From Hemerocallis citrina (Eukaryota; Streptophyta; Magnoliopsida; Asparagales; Asphodelaceae), in the NCBI GenBank assembly GCA_017893485.1, contig JACEHZ010000589.1:1366501-1430500 (forward strand): 64,000 nucleotides of DNA, read 5' to 3'. Position numbers and translations under genes: made by a program. Below, piece after piece: positions 33,561 through 45,128 of this stretch (its first letter is position 1; the number at the start of each line of letters is the position of its first letter). The notes below the pieces were generated by a model. The model worked only from the letters and a program-made list of their open reading frames with translations, had not been told where the DNA came from and did no database searches.

Positions 33561-36480
33561 AAATACGCTTCATTAACAGTGAAAGAAAATGAGGATGCTA
33601 GCAGCATACTTAGTTTGGAAGTGAACCCATTTTGTGTTAAAAAATCATGCCAAAGATGGCAATCAGCTTCATTAACAGTATCTGAAAATGAAAATTTCCA
33701 TTAACTGAGCTTATATGTTGCTCTACTAATTCACTGTGCCCAACTAAATCTAAAACCCAATTGTTGTGCGTATCCGGAGGATTTTGGCATACGTACCTAT
33801 AGCATCCTCAGTTCACAGTAAACCCGTTTTGGTCAAAAAAACATGCCAAGATCACAATCAGATGCATGAAAATAAGCTTCACTATCAACAAAAGAAGAAC
33901 TGAGGATGCTATGCAGCATACTTAGTTTGGAAGTGAACCCATTTTGTGTTAAACAATCAGGTTACATTGACAGTGCCCGAAAAAGAAAATTTCTCCATTA
34001 TCTGAGCTTATATGTTGCTCTACTACTTTTTCAGCCCAACTATATCGCAAAACCCAAGTGTGGTGCATATCCGGCCGGAGAATTTTGGCATACGTACCTA
34101 TACAATATCCTCAGTTCACAGTGAACCCATTTTTGGTATAAAAACATACATGCCAAGAAGACAATCAGGTGCTTGAAATCAGCTTCACTAACAGTTAGTG
34201 AAAATGGGACCATAAAATAGCTTAAGAAGACCATCAGGTTTGTGAAGTAAGCTTCACTAACAGTGATAGAAACTGGGGATGCTATGCAGCATACTCATTT
34301 TGGAAGTGAACCCATTTTGTGTTAAAAAAACCATGCCAAAGATTGCAATCAGGTTACATTGACAGTATCCGAAAATGAAAATTTCTCCATTATCTGAGCT
34401 TATATGTTGCTCTACTACTTTTTTAGCCCAACTATATCGCAAAACCCAAGTGTGGTGCATATCTGGCCGGAGAATTTTGGCATACGTACCTATACAATAT
34501 CCTCTGTTCACAGTGAACCCATTTTTGGTATAAAAACATACATGCCAAGAAAACAATCAGGTGCTTGAAATGAACTTCACTAATAGTTAGTGAAAATGGG
34601 ACCATAAAATAGCTTAAGAAGACAATCAGGTTTGTGAAGTAAGCTTCACTAACAGTGATAGAAACTGGGGATGCTATGCAGCATACTCATTTTGGAAGTG
34701 AACCCATTTTGTGTTAAAAAAACCGGTTACATTGACAGTATTTGAAAATGAAAATTTCTCCATCATCTGATGACCACAGTGAGCCCATTTTTGGTATAAA
34801 AACATACATGCCAAGAAGACAATCACGTGCTTGAAATGAACCTTACTAACAGTTAGTGAAAATGGGACCATAAAATAGCTTAAGAAGACCATCAGGTTTG
34901 TGAAGTAAGCTTCACTAACAGTGATAGAAACTGGGGATGCTATGCAGCATACTCATTTTGGAAGTGAACCCATTGTGTTAAAAAAACCATGCCAAAGATT
35001 GCAATCAGGTTACATTGACAGTGCCCGAAAAAGAAAATTTCTCCATTATCTGAGCTTATATGTTGCTCTACTACTTTTTTAGCCCAACTATATCGCAAAA
35101 CCCAAGTGTGGTGCATATCCGGCCGGAGAATTTTGGCATACGTACCTATACAATATCCTCAGTTCACAGTGAACCCATTTTCGGTGTAAAAACATACATG
35201 CCAAGAAGACAATCAGGTGCTTGAAATGAGCTTCACTAACAGTTAGTGAAAATGGGACCATAAAATAGCTTAAGAAGACCATCAGGTTTGTGAAGTAAGC
35301 TTCACTAACAGTGAAAGAAACTGGGGATGCTATGCAGCATACTCATTTTGGAAGTGAACCCATTTTGTGTTAAAAAAACCGGTTACATTGACAGTATTTG
35401 AAAATGAAAATTTCTCCATCATCTGATGACCACAGTGAACCCATTTTTGGTTTAAAAACATACATGCCAAGAAGACAATCAGGTGCTTGAAATGAACTTC
35501 ACTAACAGTTAGTGAAAATGGGACCATAAAATAGCTTAAGAAGACCATCAGGTTTGTGAAGTAAGCTTCACTAACAGTGATAGAAACTGGGGATGCTATG
35601 CAGCATACTCATATTGGAAGTGAACCCATTTTGTGTTAAAAAAACCATGCCAAAGATTGCAATCAGGTTACATTGACAGTGCCCGAAAAAGAAAATTTCT
35701 CCATCATCTGAGCTTATATGTTGCTCTACTACTTTTTTAGCCTAACTATATCGCAAAACCCAAGTGTGGTGCATATCCGGCCGGAGAATTTTGGCATACG
35801 TACCTATACAATATCCTCAGTTCACAGTGAACCCATTTTCGGTGTAAAAACATACATGCCAAGAAGACAATCAGGTGCTTGAAATGAGCTTCACTAACAG
35901 TTAGTGAAAATGGGACCATAAAATAGCTTAAGAAGACCATCAGGTTTGTGAAGTAAGCTTCACTAACAGTGAAAGAAACTGGGGATGCTATGCAGCATAC
36001 TCATTTTGGAAGTGAACCCATTTTGTGTTAAAAAACCGGTTACATTGACAGTATTTGAAAATGAAAATTTCTCCATCATCTGATGACCACAGTGAACCCA
36101 TTTTTGGTATAAAAACATACATGCCAAGAAGACAATCAGGTGCTTGAAATGAACTTCAGTAACAGTTAGTGAAAATGGGACCATAAAATAGCTTAAGAAG
36201 ACCATCAGGTTTGTGAAGTAAGCTTCACTAACAGTGAAAGAAACTGGGGATGCTATGCAGCATACTCATATTGGAAGTGAACCCATTTTGTGTTAAAAAA
36301 ACCATGCCAAAGATTGCAATCAGGTTACATTGACAGTGCCCGAAAAAGAAAATTTCTCCATTATCTGAGCTTATATGTTGCTCTACTACTTTTTTAGCCC
36401 AACTATACCGCAAAACCCAAGTGTGGTGCATATCCGGCCGGAGAATTTTGGCATACGTACCTATATACCATCCTCAGTTC
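33560..36480. repeat. Higher-order tandem repeat, 392/266-bp alternation
   Basis: The landmark CTGGGGATGCTATGCAGCAT occurs near 34274, 34666, 34932, 35322, 35588, 35980 and 36246. Spacing alternates 392, 266, 390, 266, 392, 266, giving a 658-bp dimer in about three copies. The short unit lacks the stretch with CGGCCGGAGAATTTTGGCAT. A less regular copy precedes at 33590-34270. Reading frames of 64-80 codons here are repeat artefacts. Confidence 0.88.
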
Positions 36481-36849
36481 AAGGAAGAAAAATACGAATA
36501 GGGCTCATAGCAAGTGTAGTTTTAACTGGAATTGTCATCGTGGAAGGAAACCAAATATAGAAGCCAGAAAGAGGAATGGTAGAGAATGAGGATACACCAG
36601 GCTAACATAGCGGCATTTTCCTCATCTCTCTCTCACCCCTTCTTTCCCTTCTCCACTCCAACTCGTCTCTTTCTAATCACAGCCCAATTAAGAACAATTG
36701 TTCACAGTCATTGTTAAAGAAACATATATGCTCAGATTATGAAAAATTTATATGCTCAGATTATGGAAATTTTCAGTCACTGTTAAAGAAACTAAGTAGG
36801 CTGCATAGCATCCCCAGTTTCTTTCACTGTTAGTGAAGCTTGTTTGGAA

Positions 36850-37175
36850 AATTGTTCACTCAAACATGCCCCTTGTTTCTGAACTCAAACATGACATTAA
36901 TAAACATCTTTTCTAATAATGGCTACACTTGTGGAAGCTCTCTCTAAGCCTCAATTCTTCAAGGTTTTGTTGCCTACTTTTTTACAGAAGTTGGTACTCC
37001 ATTCTCCTCTCTTTAAAGAAGAATAGAGTACCAGTTTCTGTAAAGAAGTAGACAACAAAACCTTGAAGAATTGAGGCTTAGAGAGAGCTTCCACAAGTGT
37101 AGCCATTATTAGAAAAGATGTTTATTAATGTGATGTTTGAGTTCAGATACAAGGGGCATGTTTGAGTGAACAATT
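36850..37175. repeat. Near-perfect inverted repeat (hairpin), 154-bp arms
   Basis: The arms 36850-37004 and 37021-37175 are reverse complements with only about eight mismatches; the loop is 16 bases. Arm landmarks are ATTGTTCACTCAAACATGCC, GGCTACACTTGTGGAAGCTC and CAAGGTTTTGTTG. A transcript would fold into a stem long enough for Dicer-like enzymes. It lies between the higher-order repeat and the transposase gene. Confidence 0.9.
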
Positions 37176-38326
37176 GGGTTTTGAATGGAGATTGTAGTCA
37201 TAGATCAATTCTTCATGGAAGAAAAATACGAATAGGGCTCATAGCAAGTGTAGTTTTAACTGGAATTGTCATCGTGGAAGGAAACCAAATATAGAAGCCA
37301 GAAAGAGGAATGGTAGAGAATGAGGATACACCAGGCTAACATAGCGGCTTTTTCCTCATCTCTCTCTCATCCCTTCTTTCCCTTCAGCACACGAACACAT
37401 AGAGACAACAGCAAGAGCGACAAGAACAACAACAATAATAAATTATCATGAACAAGATGTCTCTATATGGGTTTCCAGATCTCCACTCCAACTCGTCTCT
37501 TTCTAATCACAGCCCAATTAAGAACAATTGTTCACAGTTACTGTTAAAGAAACATATATGCTCAGATTATGAAAAATTTTCATTTTCAGATACTGTTAAA
37601 GAAGCTGATTTCATGCATCTGATTGCAATCTTTGGCATGGTTTTTTTAACACAAAATGGGACTACTTCCAAACTAAGTATGCTGCATAGCATCCCCAGTT
37701 TCTTTCACTGTTAGTGAAGCTTATTTCACAAACCTGATGGTCTTCTTAAGCTATTTTATAGTCCCATTTTCACCTCCTCCAAATCAGTACAATGTCATCT
37801 ATACCAGGTTATGTGCCAAAATGGGGTTGGGCATATGATGCAAGGCCGACAAGTATTAGTTGTTTGTGAGTATGCAATAGGATGCAGCTATGAACATGGG
37901 CTCATATCAAGTGTAGTATTACGGACTGTCATCGTGGAAGGAAACCAATTTAATATAGAAGCCATATATGGAGCCAGAAAGAGGGATGGTAGAGAATGAG
38001 GATACACCAGGCTAACATAGCGGCATTTTCCTCAACTCTCTCTCATCCCTTCTTTCTCTTCAACACACGCACACAAAGAGACATCAGCAACAACAGCAAG
38101 AGGGGGTTGGTTCAACAATAAGTGTAGATTATAATAAACGAGATGTCTCTATTTTGGGTTTCCAGATCTCCACTCCAGCCCTTTCTTTCTAATCACAGCC
38201 CACTTAAGAAACATAGACGAAATGCTTATAGACGACAGCCACAATGCAGACTCACAAACACTAGTACGTGTCTTTCATGCATTCAAGTAACATAATCTCT
38301 TTAAAAATACCAATTTTAAGACTTAC

Positions 38327-38460
38327 CGATGTTTTTTGACAGTGGGCGGCGTGCTACCCTCACTCTCATATGTTTGCCTGCCACTATTATGTAGTGGCTG
38401 CTCATCCCCATGGCTCTCGTTGCCATCATTTATATTTACCCTCTTTCCACGCCTCGGCAT
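38327..38460 (-). CDS. Possible first exon of CACTA ORF1 (TNPA-like)
   Basis: ATG at 38460 on the minus strand opens MPRRGKRVNINDGNESHGDE and runs 44 codons to a good donor, CATCG|GTAAGT. The basic, hydrophilic start and the position downstream of the transposase gene on the same strand fit the second gene of CACTA elements. The rest would be spliced over the repeat region, which would then be intronic. No conserved domain is visible, so this is a candidate only. Confidence 0.4.
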
Positions 38461-38712
38461 GATGTACCTGTCAAGGATTCGATAACTTGGTTCAAATGAT
38501 AATTTGATTCAAATGACAACGATAGTTTGGTTCAAATGACACTAAGCATAGTTTAATGTAAATAATACCAAGCAGTAGAAAATAGAAAGATAATTAAACC
38601 AGTGTATTAAATTCACAATGAACATATTCGAAATTACAGACATAATATTACAACAAGACTTAAGACATAAAATTACAGACATATAATAAACTTGCATAAA
38701 AAATCATGTAAA

Positions 38713-39387
38713 CTACAATACGACATCTTCCAGTACATCGCCCTCTTCTCCATCCTTGCGGAGCCAAGTCCCGCAAATTCCAACATCGGTTGTGTTTACA
38801 TCAAACACAGAAAACTCAGAAGCAATGTAACTGTTCATGTCTTCACCGTCTTCATCGTCTGAAGTATCGCCCAGTTGGAATACATCTCTTGGTTGCATAG
38901 GGATAGCCACATACGATTTTGGCAAGGTTGGATCTGCAATGTAGAACACTTGTTGCACTTGGGATGGAAACACAAATGGCTCATGGCTAATGTGTGTACC
39001 GATGTGAATCAATTTTGAGAAGTTTACAACTGTGAAGCCAAGCTTGTCCTTGTTGTTAGCAAAATTCCTATCAAACTCAGCCCAATCCCCACGAAATAAG
39101 ACAACACGGAAATGGCCAAAATAATTCAACTCAATGATATCCGTGAGCACTCCATAGTAGTCGAGATCCCCATCTACAGGCCTCGTGTCCGATTTGGAAG
39201 CATAACTTCTAGTCTTAGACGTCACTACCATTCCACTATTTTGAGACTTCAAATTAGATTTACGATCCTTAGTACGAAATCTAAAACCATTGAATATGTA
39301 TCCTCCGTATCTTTTGGCCATCTGATAGGGACCTTTGGCAAGTACTTGTATTTCAGATGACGCACCTTCAGGACCCAAAGAATGTAC
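38713..39387 (-). CDS. CACTA transposase exon 4, DUF4216
   Basis: Starts after AATAG|GTACATT, reads VHSLGPEGASSEIQVLAKGP, then KDRKSNLKSQ and YYGVLTDIIELNYFGHFRVV, and ends with a stop at 38713. DUF4216 is the usual C-terminal domain of plant TNP2 proteins. It is intact. Confidence 0.85.
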   Translation of the reverse strand, partial: VHSLGPEGASSEIQVLAKGPYQMAKRYGGYIFNGFRFRTKDRKSNLKSQNSGMVVTSKTRSYASKSDTRPVDGDLDYYGVLTDIIELNYFGHFRVVLFRGDWAEFDRNFANNKDKLGFTVVNFSKLIHIGTHISHEPFVFPSQVQQVFYIADPTLPKSYVAIPMQPRDVFQLGDTSDDEDGEDMNSYIASEFSVFDVNTTDVGICGTWLRKDGEEGDVLEDVVL

Positions 39388-42300
39388 CTATTAATTTTGC
39401 GCAAATCGTATCAACACCATAGAAAATGTAGATATAATAAAGATTAACTTGCATAACTGTAATTCACCTACATGAGATTCAAACCACTTATGAAATTTTT
39501 CATTCATCAGCTTGTTTTGTTCACGTGGTGGTAGTCTTCTTGGTCTAGCCCTTCGTTTGATGTCCCTGACAAATTCGCTAAAAAACAAGCAATTGAAATT
39601 AGGAATAACAAAAGTATCAAAAATATCGAACTTTGGCATGTTTTCACTGTATTCGATTTACATTTAAAAGCAACTTACTTTCGAAATGGTTCCACTGATG
39701 CATGATGGTCTAGCACATATCGATGTGCCTGTTCCCACGCTAAGCTATCGAGCTCAAATGCATCAACTTTACCAACAGTGGTGCCAGCGGTATCAAAAAG
39801 ATATTGTGCACCATCAAGGTTGGAAATGTCTGGATTTCTACGTGGTCTACTGGAAGATGTCTCCACACCAGGCAAATACCTGGAAAAAAATGTGAGCACT
39901 CCTCTGATAGATATCCCTGGGCTATTGACCCTTCAGGATATGCTCTATTTTTCACATAACCCTTTAGCCGGTATAGGTACCTGAACATGTACAATTAATA
40001 AACTAGAGCGGTTTAGGGGATTAAAAGAAATGAGCTTTTGAAAATTCAATTTCGTAAGATGAACGAATTATTTTACCTCTCAATGGGGTACATCCACCGA
40101 TAGTGAACAGGACCACCGATTCTGGCTTCACCAGCAAGGTGGATTATCAAGTGAATCATAATAGTGAAAAACGATGGAGGAAATATCATCTCCATTTTAC
40201 TAAGTGTCAATGCCGCCTGCTGCTTCAATTGGTCCAGATCTTCAACACGAAGCATTCTTGAGCAAATACCTTTATATATGCTACAAAGATCTTTCAGGAC
40301 AGTAGTGACTTGCTCACACATTGAAGACCTTAGGGCCACAGGAAGGAGATCCTGCATTAGGATGTGGTAATCGTGTGACTTTAGCCCCTGAAGCCTCTTC
40401 TCTTTAAAGTTGACACATTTTGCCATGTTAGAAGAATAGCTATCGGGGACTTTCAGTTCAAGTAGTACTTTGCAAAACAACTCCAACTCCGATTTTGACA
40501 TTGAATAGATTGCAGGAAGTAGGAGCGCTTTCCCGTTCGGCAATTCTTCTGGGTGCAACTCATGTCGGATGCCCATTGACTTCAAATCAAGTCGGCTCTT
40601 CAGATTGTCCTTTGTCTTCCGATCATCTCCCATAACTGTTCCTATACAATTCTCCCCTATATTTTTGCCAATATGCATCACATCTAAATTATGTCTCAGT
40701 AAGTTGAATTCCCAATACGGCAACTTGAAGAAAATACTCTTCTTCTTCCATGCACCTAAACTCGTCAAGTTTTGATCCTCATCCTCGCCATATAGATCGG
40801 TCTCCTCATCTTGCTCCGGCCTTGCCCTTTTCTTGCCCTTTGTCCTGACTTCTGGTTCCTTTCCATATTTGAATTGATGACCATCTACCCGCCTCAAAAT
40901 ATCTGAACCAGAGGAAGACCCAGGAGCATGTTCCCACTCGTCGGTGCCATCAAATATCGCTGCCTCTGCCCGAAATATATGTGTGTCAGGCAACCATCTC
41001 CTATGACCCATATAGCAAAACTTTCTGCCATTGTACAACCACCTTGAACTAGTTTGGTCAGCACAACATGGACATGCATAACGTCCTTTAGTACTATATC
41101 CAGATAAATTTGCATATGCTGGAAAATCATTGATTGTCCAAGACAACACGGCACGAAGAGAAAATGTTTCTTTAGCCACAGCATCATAGGTTGGAACACC
41201 CACCCACAACTTCTGAAGTTCATCTATTAACGGTTGTAGGTACACATCTATATCATTTCCAGGACCTTTCGGTCCAGGAACTATCATGGACAAAATAAAT
41301 GAGGACTGCTTCATGCATTTCCAAGGCGGCAAATTGTATGGTATCAACACAACCGGCCATATGCTGTATGTACTACTCATTTGCCTGAAAGGGTTGAAAC
41401 CATCACTAGCTAGTCCAAGTCTCACATTTCGAGGATCTTCCGCAAAATCAGGATATCTTTCATCAAATCTTTTCCAAGATTGAGAATCAGCAGGATGTCT
41501 AAGAATCCCATCATTAGTGCGGCCTTCAGCATGCCATTTCATATCAGAAGAAGTTTTCGTGGACATAAACAACCTTTGTAACCTAGGGATCAGAGGAAAG
41601 TAACGCAATGTTTTGGCAGGCTTCTTTTTCCTACTTCGCTTAGTAGATCCACTGGCTCCCTCGTCTTGATTTGGTCTTTCTTTCCATTTCGAAGAACCAC
41701 ACACTTCGCAATTCTCCAGACTTTCCTTACCACTCGTGAAAAGCATACAGTCATTTGGACATGCTGCTATCTTCTCATATCCTAGATCGAGAGAACTTAG
41801 GAATTTTTTGATTTTATAGGCTGAGTTTGGAATACAGATTTCAGGAAATGCTTCATTCAACAATTCAAGTAGCATAGTGAAGGACTTAGCAGACCACCCG
41901 TTTAAACATTTAATCTGAAATAGTCTGACAATGAATGAGAACTTAGAAAATTTGGTGCAGTCGCGGTACAACGGGATACTAGCATCTTCAAGTAACTTAG
42001 CGAAGGATTCTTGCTGCTTATTATTTTCATGGGTGGGGCCAGACATTTCCTCGTCCACCCCACCACCAATCTGGTTTGTTTCTATTGACTCATTGTGAAC
42101 TTCGGTTGTTGGGTCATTGGTGTGGAAAGGAACATTATGATTCCCCATGGCATCTTGTAACAAAGCATGCATCTCATTGGGAACGCTTAAGTCTTCGTTC
42201 ACTAAGGGCTCAGCCTCATTTTCTAATACAACCGGACGAACAGGAGCTGCCGTATGATCCTCTCCATGACAAAACCACCTTGTGTACCCTTGAAGAAAAC

Positions 42301-42484
42301 CGTTGACAGCCAAGTGTGTATGTACTACGTCACATGTCCTCAGCATACAATTTGTACAGCGAAGGCATGGACAAAGGATTAGGTTGGGATCACGGGAATG
42401 TCGTTTGGCAAAGATAATAAAATCTTTAATACCATCACGGTACTCCTTGGATAATCGTGGTTTACTAATCCAACTTCTATCCAT
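38713..42484 (-). CDS. CACTA transposase, TNP2-type, about four exons
   Basis: It encodes the transposase of the inner CACTA element, which binds and cuts the element ends in the nucleus. Exon 1 (42484-40074) has 803 codons: a transposase-associated zinc domain (MDRSWISKPRLSKEYRDGIK, CPCLRCTN), the Transposase_21/TNP2 core (about residues 340-640, with VPTYDAVAKETFSLRAVLSW and LDVMHIGKN), then the DUF4218 start. Donor GAG|AG-GTAAAA and acceptor TTCAG|GTAC lead to exon 2 (39980-39676, RLKGYVKNRAYPEGSIA). Exon 3 (about 39577-39472) and exon 4 (about 39387-38713, a DUF4216 domain with AKRYGGYIFNGFRF) follow. A one-base slip in a T run near 39892 breaks exon 2. Otherwise it is open. Confidence 0.9.
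39676..39980 (-). CDS. CACTA transposase exon 2, with frameshift
   Basis: Continues DUF4218 (YLYRLKGYVKNRAYPEGS, LSEECSHFF) and, after a frame change in a run of seven T near 39892, YLPGVETSSSRPRRNPD to VEPFRK before a GTAAGT donor. The slip could be a real mutation or a sequencing error in a homopolymer. Confidence 0.8.
40074..42484 (-). CDS. CACTA transposase exon 1
   Basis: This is the longest open frame in the window. The start at 42484 gives the expected MDRSWI start of the transposase-associated domain. An acidic and basic linker (KKRARPEQDEETDLYGEDED) lies inside the core region. No stops or shifts are seen. Confidence 0.93.
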
Positions 42485-42965
42485 TATATCAATAGCACAC
42501 AGTCTGAAATTAAAATTTGATATATTAAATAGTAATAACAGTAAAAGGCATTTTGTATATTAAATTTCACCTATTTGAAAACCATCCCTAGCTGCAAATA
42601 AATAAACGATATAATCTTTAACTGTAAAATAAAGAAATTGTGGCTCCAAAAAATGTACAAAAAAAAACTACTTCTTAACACAATCTACTCTATTCACCAA
42701 ACCCTAAACGACCTTTTGTGGAAATGATCACAACCACCTTAGACGGTATTTTATCACACACCCGGTGTTCGAGCATAAAAAAAAATCGACTATAGTCTCC
42801 CCTGTATTTGGCTTTCCGTTCAAGGAGATGATGATGGTAAAGGGTATTTTGCTGATGAAGAGGAATCGGCCGAATAATGAGCGCGTCGTGCTGTAACTAC
42901 GGTAACAAGAAGATCTGATGACTCATGAACTATTCTGTTCATGACTACTAATAATCACTTATCTC

Positions 42966-43000
<35 letters not shown>

Positions 43001-43050
43001 AAACAAAAGAAACAATAAAAGAAAAATTAAAATGTCTAGTATGTAAGCAT
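42485..43050 (-). other. Region upstream of the CACTA transposase
   Basis: AT-rich 5' flank of the transposase gene with an (AAT)n run at about 42968-42998. No clear promoter motif was found. It leads into the right-hand tandem repeats. Confidence 0.45.
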
Positions 43051-43069
43051 ATATTTTGCAGACTGAACC

Positions 43070-44430
43070 AATTGTTGTACATAGCCGGAGGATTTTGGCA
43101 TAGAGCTATAGCATCCTCAGTTCACAGTGAACCCAGTTTGGTCAAAAAAACATGCCAAAATGACAATAAGATGCATGGGATAAGCCTCAATTAATTAACA
43201 GTGAAAGAAACTGGGGATGCTATGCAGCATACTTAGTTACGAAGTGAACCCATTTTGTTAAAAAACCATGCCAAGGATTCCAGTCAGGTTACTTTAACAG
43301 TATCTGAAAATGAAAAATTTCCCATTATCTGAGCTTATATGTTGCTCTACTACTTCTTCATCCCAACTAAATCTAAAACCCAATTGTAGCCGCATATCCG
43401 GCCGGAGGATTTTGGCATACGTACCTATACCATCCTCAGTTCACAGTGAACCCATTTTGGTTAAAAAAACATGCCAAGATGACAATCAGATGCATGAAAA
43501 TAAGCTTCACTAACAACAAAGAAAGAAAATGGGGATGCTAGCAGCATACTTAGATTGGAAGTTAACCCATTTTCGTATAAAAAACCATGCCAAAGATTGA
43601 CAATCAGATTACTTTAACAGTATTTGAAAATGATAAATTTTCCATTATCAGAGCTTATATGTTGCTATACTACTTCTTCAACCCAACTAAATCTAAAACC
43701 CAATTGTTGTGTGTATCCGAAGGATTTTGGCATACGTACCTATAGCATCCTCAGTTCACTTAGTCTGGAAGTGAACCTATAGAAACTGGGGATGCTATGC
43801 ATGCAGCATACTTAGTTTGGAAGTGAACACATTTTGTGTTAAAAAAACCATGCTAAAGATTGCAATCAGGTTACTTTAACGGTATCTGAAAATGAAAATT
43901 TCCCATTATCTGAGCTTATATGTTGCTCTACTACTTCTTTAGCCCAACTAAATCTAAAATCCAATTGTTGTGCATATCCGGCCGGAGAATTTTGACATAC
44001 GTACCTGTAGCATCCTCAGTTCACAGTGAACCCATTTTGGGTAAAAAAACATGCATGCCAAGAAGACAATCAGATGCATGAAATTAGCTTCATTAACAGT
44101 GAAAGAAAACGGGTATGCTATGCAGCATACTTAGTTTGGAAGTGAACCCATTTTGTGTTAAAAAAACCATGCCAAAGATTGCAATCAGGTTACTTTAATA
44201 GTATCTGAAAATGAAAATTTCCCATTAACTGAGCTTATATGTTGCTCTACTAATTCACTGTGCCCAACTAAATCTAAAACCCAAGTGTGGTGCATATCCG
44301 GCCAGAGAATTTTGGCATACGTACCTATACAATATCCTCAGTTCACAGTGAACCCATTTTGGGTAAAAAAACAAACATGCCATGAAGACAATCAGATGCA
44401 TGAAATCAGCTTCATTAACAGTAAAAGAAG
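43070..44430. repeat. Right tandem repeats of the inner CACTA
   Basis: About four units with the same landmarks as the left array (GGGGATGCTATGCAGCATAC near 43213, 43529, 43784 and 44112), in the same direction but spaced 255-330 bp and more diverged. Together with the left array they flank the transposase gene on both sides. Confidence 0.82.
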
Positions 44431-44859
44431 ATGAAAATTTCCATTATCTAAGCATATATTTTTCTATTAATTCTTCATCTCAACTAAACCGTTCATGCTA
44501 AGGAAATCGAAATGAATAAACTGAAAAAAGCTGCCTTTTTTGGAAAATAAGGGAAATCAAGAGATCATACCGAAGAGAGAGGGAGGGAGCGGGGCGACGA
44601 GGGCGGGGGCGTAGGAGAGAGAGAGAGAGGGGGCGACCGCCGATCCACCTCCAGATCGAGAGAGGGAAGAAGGAAATCGAAAAGGACGAAGGGAATCGAA
44701 TGGTCGAAGGCCGTCGAAGAGGACGAAGCGGGGGAGGCAAACGCGCGGGAAATAGAGCGAGGAAGGAGGGAAACGAAGCGCCTCTTTCCCCCCCCTTTTT
44801 TTTTTGGGTAATGGGTAAATGGCGAGCGAAAGATTAGGGTTCGCGGGTTTTATTCCCAG

Positions 44860-45125
44860 TTATTCACCGGCGTTTTAATTGGAAACGCCGGTGAATGTGC
44901 CCGTATATTCGCCGGCGTTTATAATAAAAAACGCCGGTGAATAATAAACTTCACCGGCGTGTTTAGGTAAAACGACGGTGAATACTAACATTCGCCGGCG
45001 TTTTAAATCGACCGCCGGTGTATGACAATCCCATCTGGCGCCCAATTCATACTCGCTCCCTACCCCGACGCTACTAGTAAAACGCCGGGGAATAATCGCC
45101 GGTAAAAGCAGTATCTTTTGTAGTG
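44860..45125. repeat. Right subterminal CCGGCG repeat array
   Basis: Inverted pairs of CACCGGCGTTT and AAACGCCGGTG lie in the last 250 bp before TCTTTTGTAGTG. They mirror the array at the left end. The G/A-rich stretch 44570-44770 just before may be a leader of the element's transcript. Confidence 0.82.
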
Positions 45126-45128
45126 TGA

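Larger units (their letters stand above)
33130..38230. repeat. Dispersed GTCATCGTGGAAGGAAACC module, about four copies
   Basis: A roughly 250-bp module (GTCATCGTGGAAGGAAACC, then AGCGGCATTTTCCTCATC and ATGTCTCTATATGGGTTTCC) occurs near 33190-33450, 36480-36670, 37205-37500 and 37895-38180. The copies are direct repeats around the higher-order repeat and the hairpin. Confidence 0.75.
31728..45125 (-). mobile_element. Inner CACTA (En/Spm-type) transposon with transposase
   Basis: The ends CACTACAAAAGA and TCTTTTGTAGTG (12-bp arms, one mismatch) are flanked by the 3-bp duplication TGA (31725-31727 and 45126-45128). The 13.4-kb body has GC-rich subterminal inverted motifs at both ends, a TNP2-type transposase gene and a possible second gene on the minus strand, plus tandem repeats and a long hairpin. 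Layout and target size are those of autonomous CACTA elements. Only one clear frameshift is seen in the transposase, so it may be a fairly recent insertion. Confidence 0.93.

Noticed and set aside
34040..36431. Repeated frames of 64-80 codons starting MVFLSYFMVPFSL
   Set aside because: They recur at the 658-bp repeat period and reflect the higher-order repeat only.
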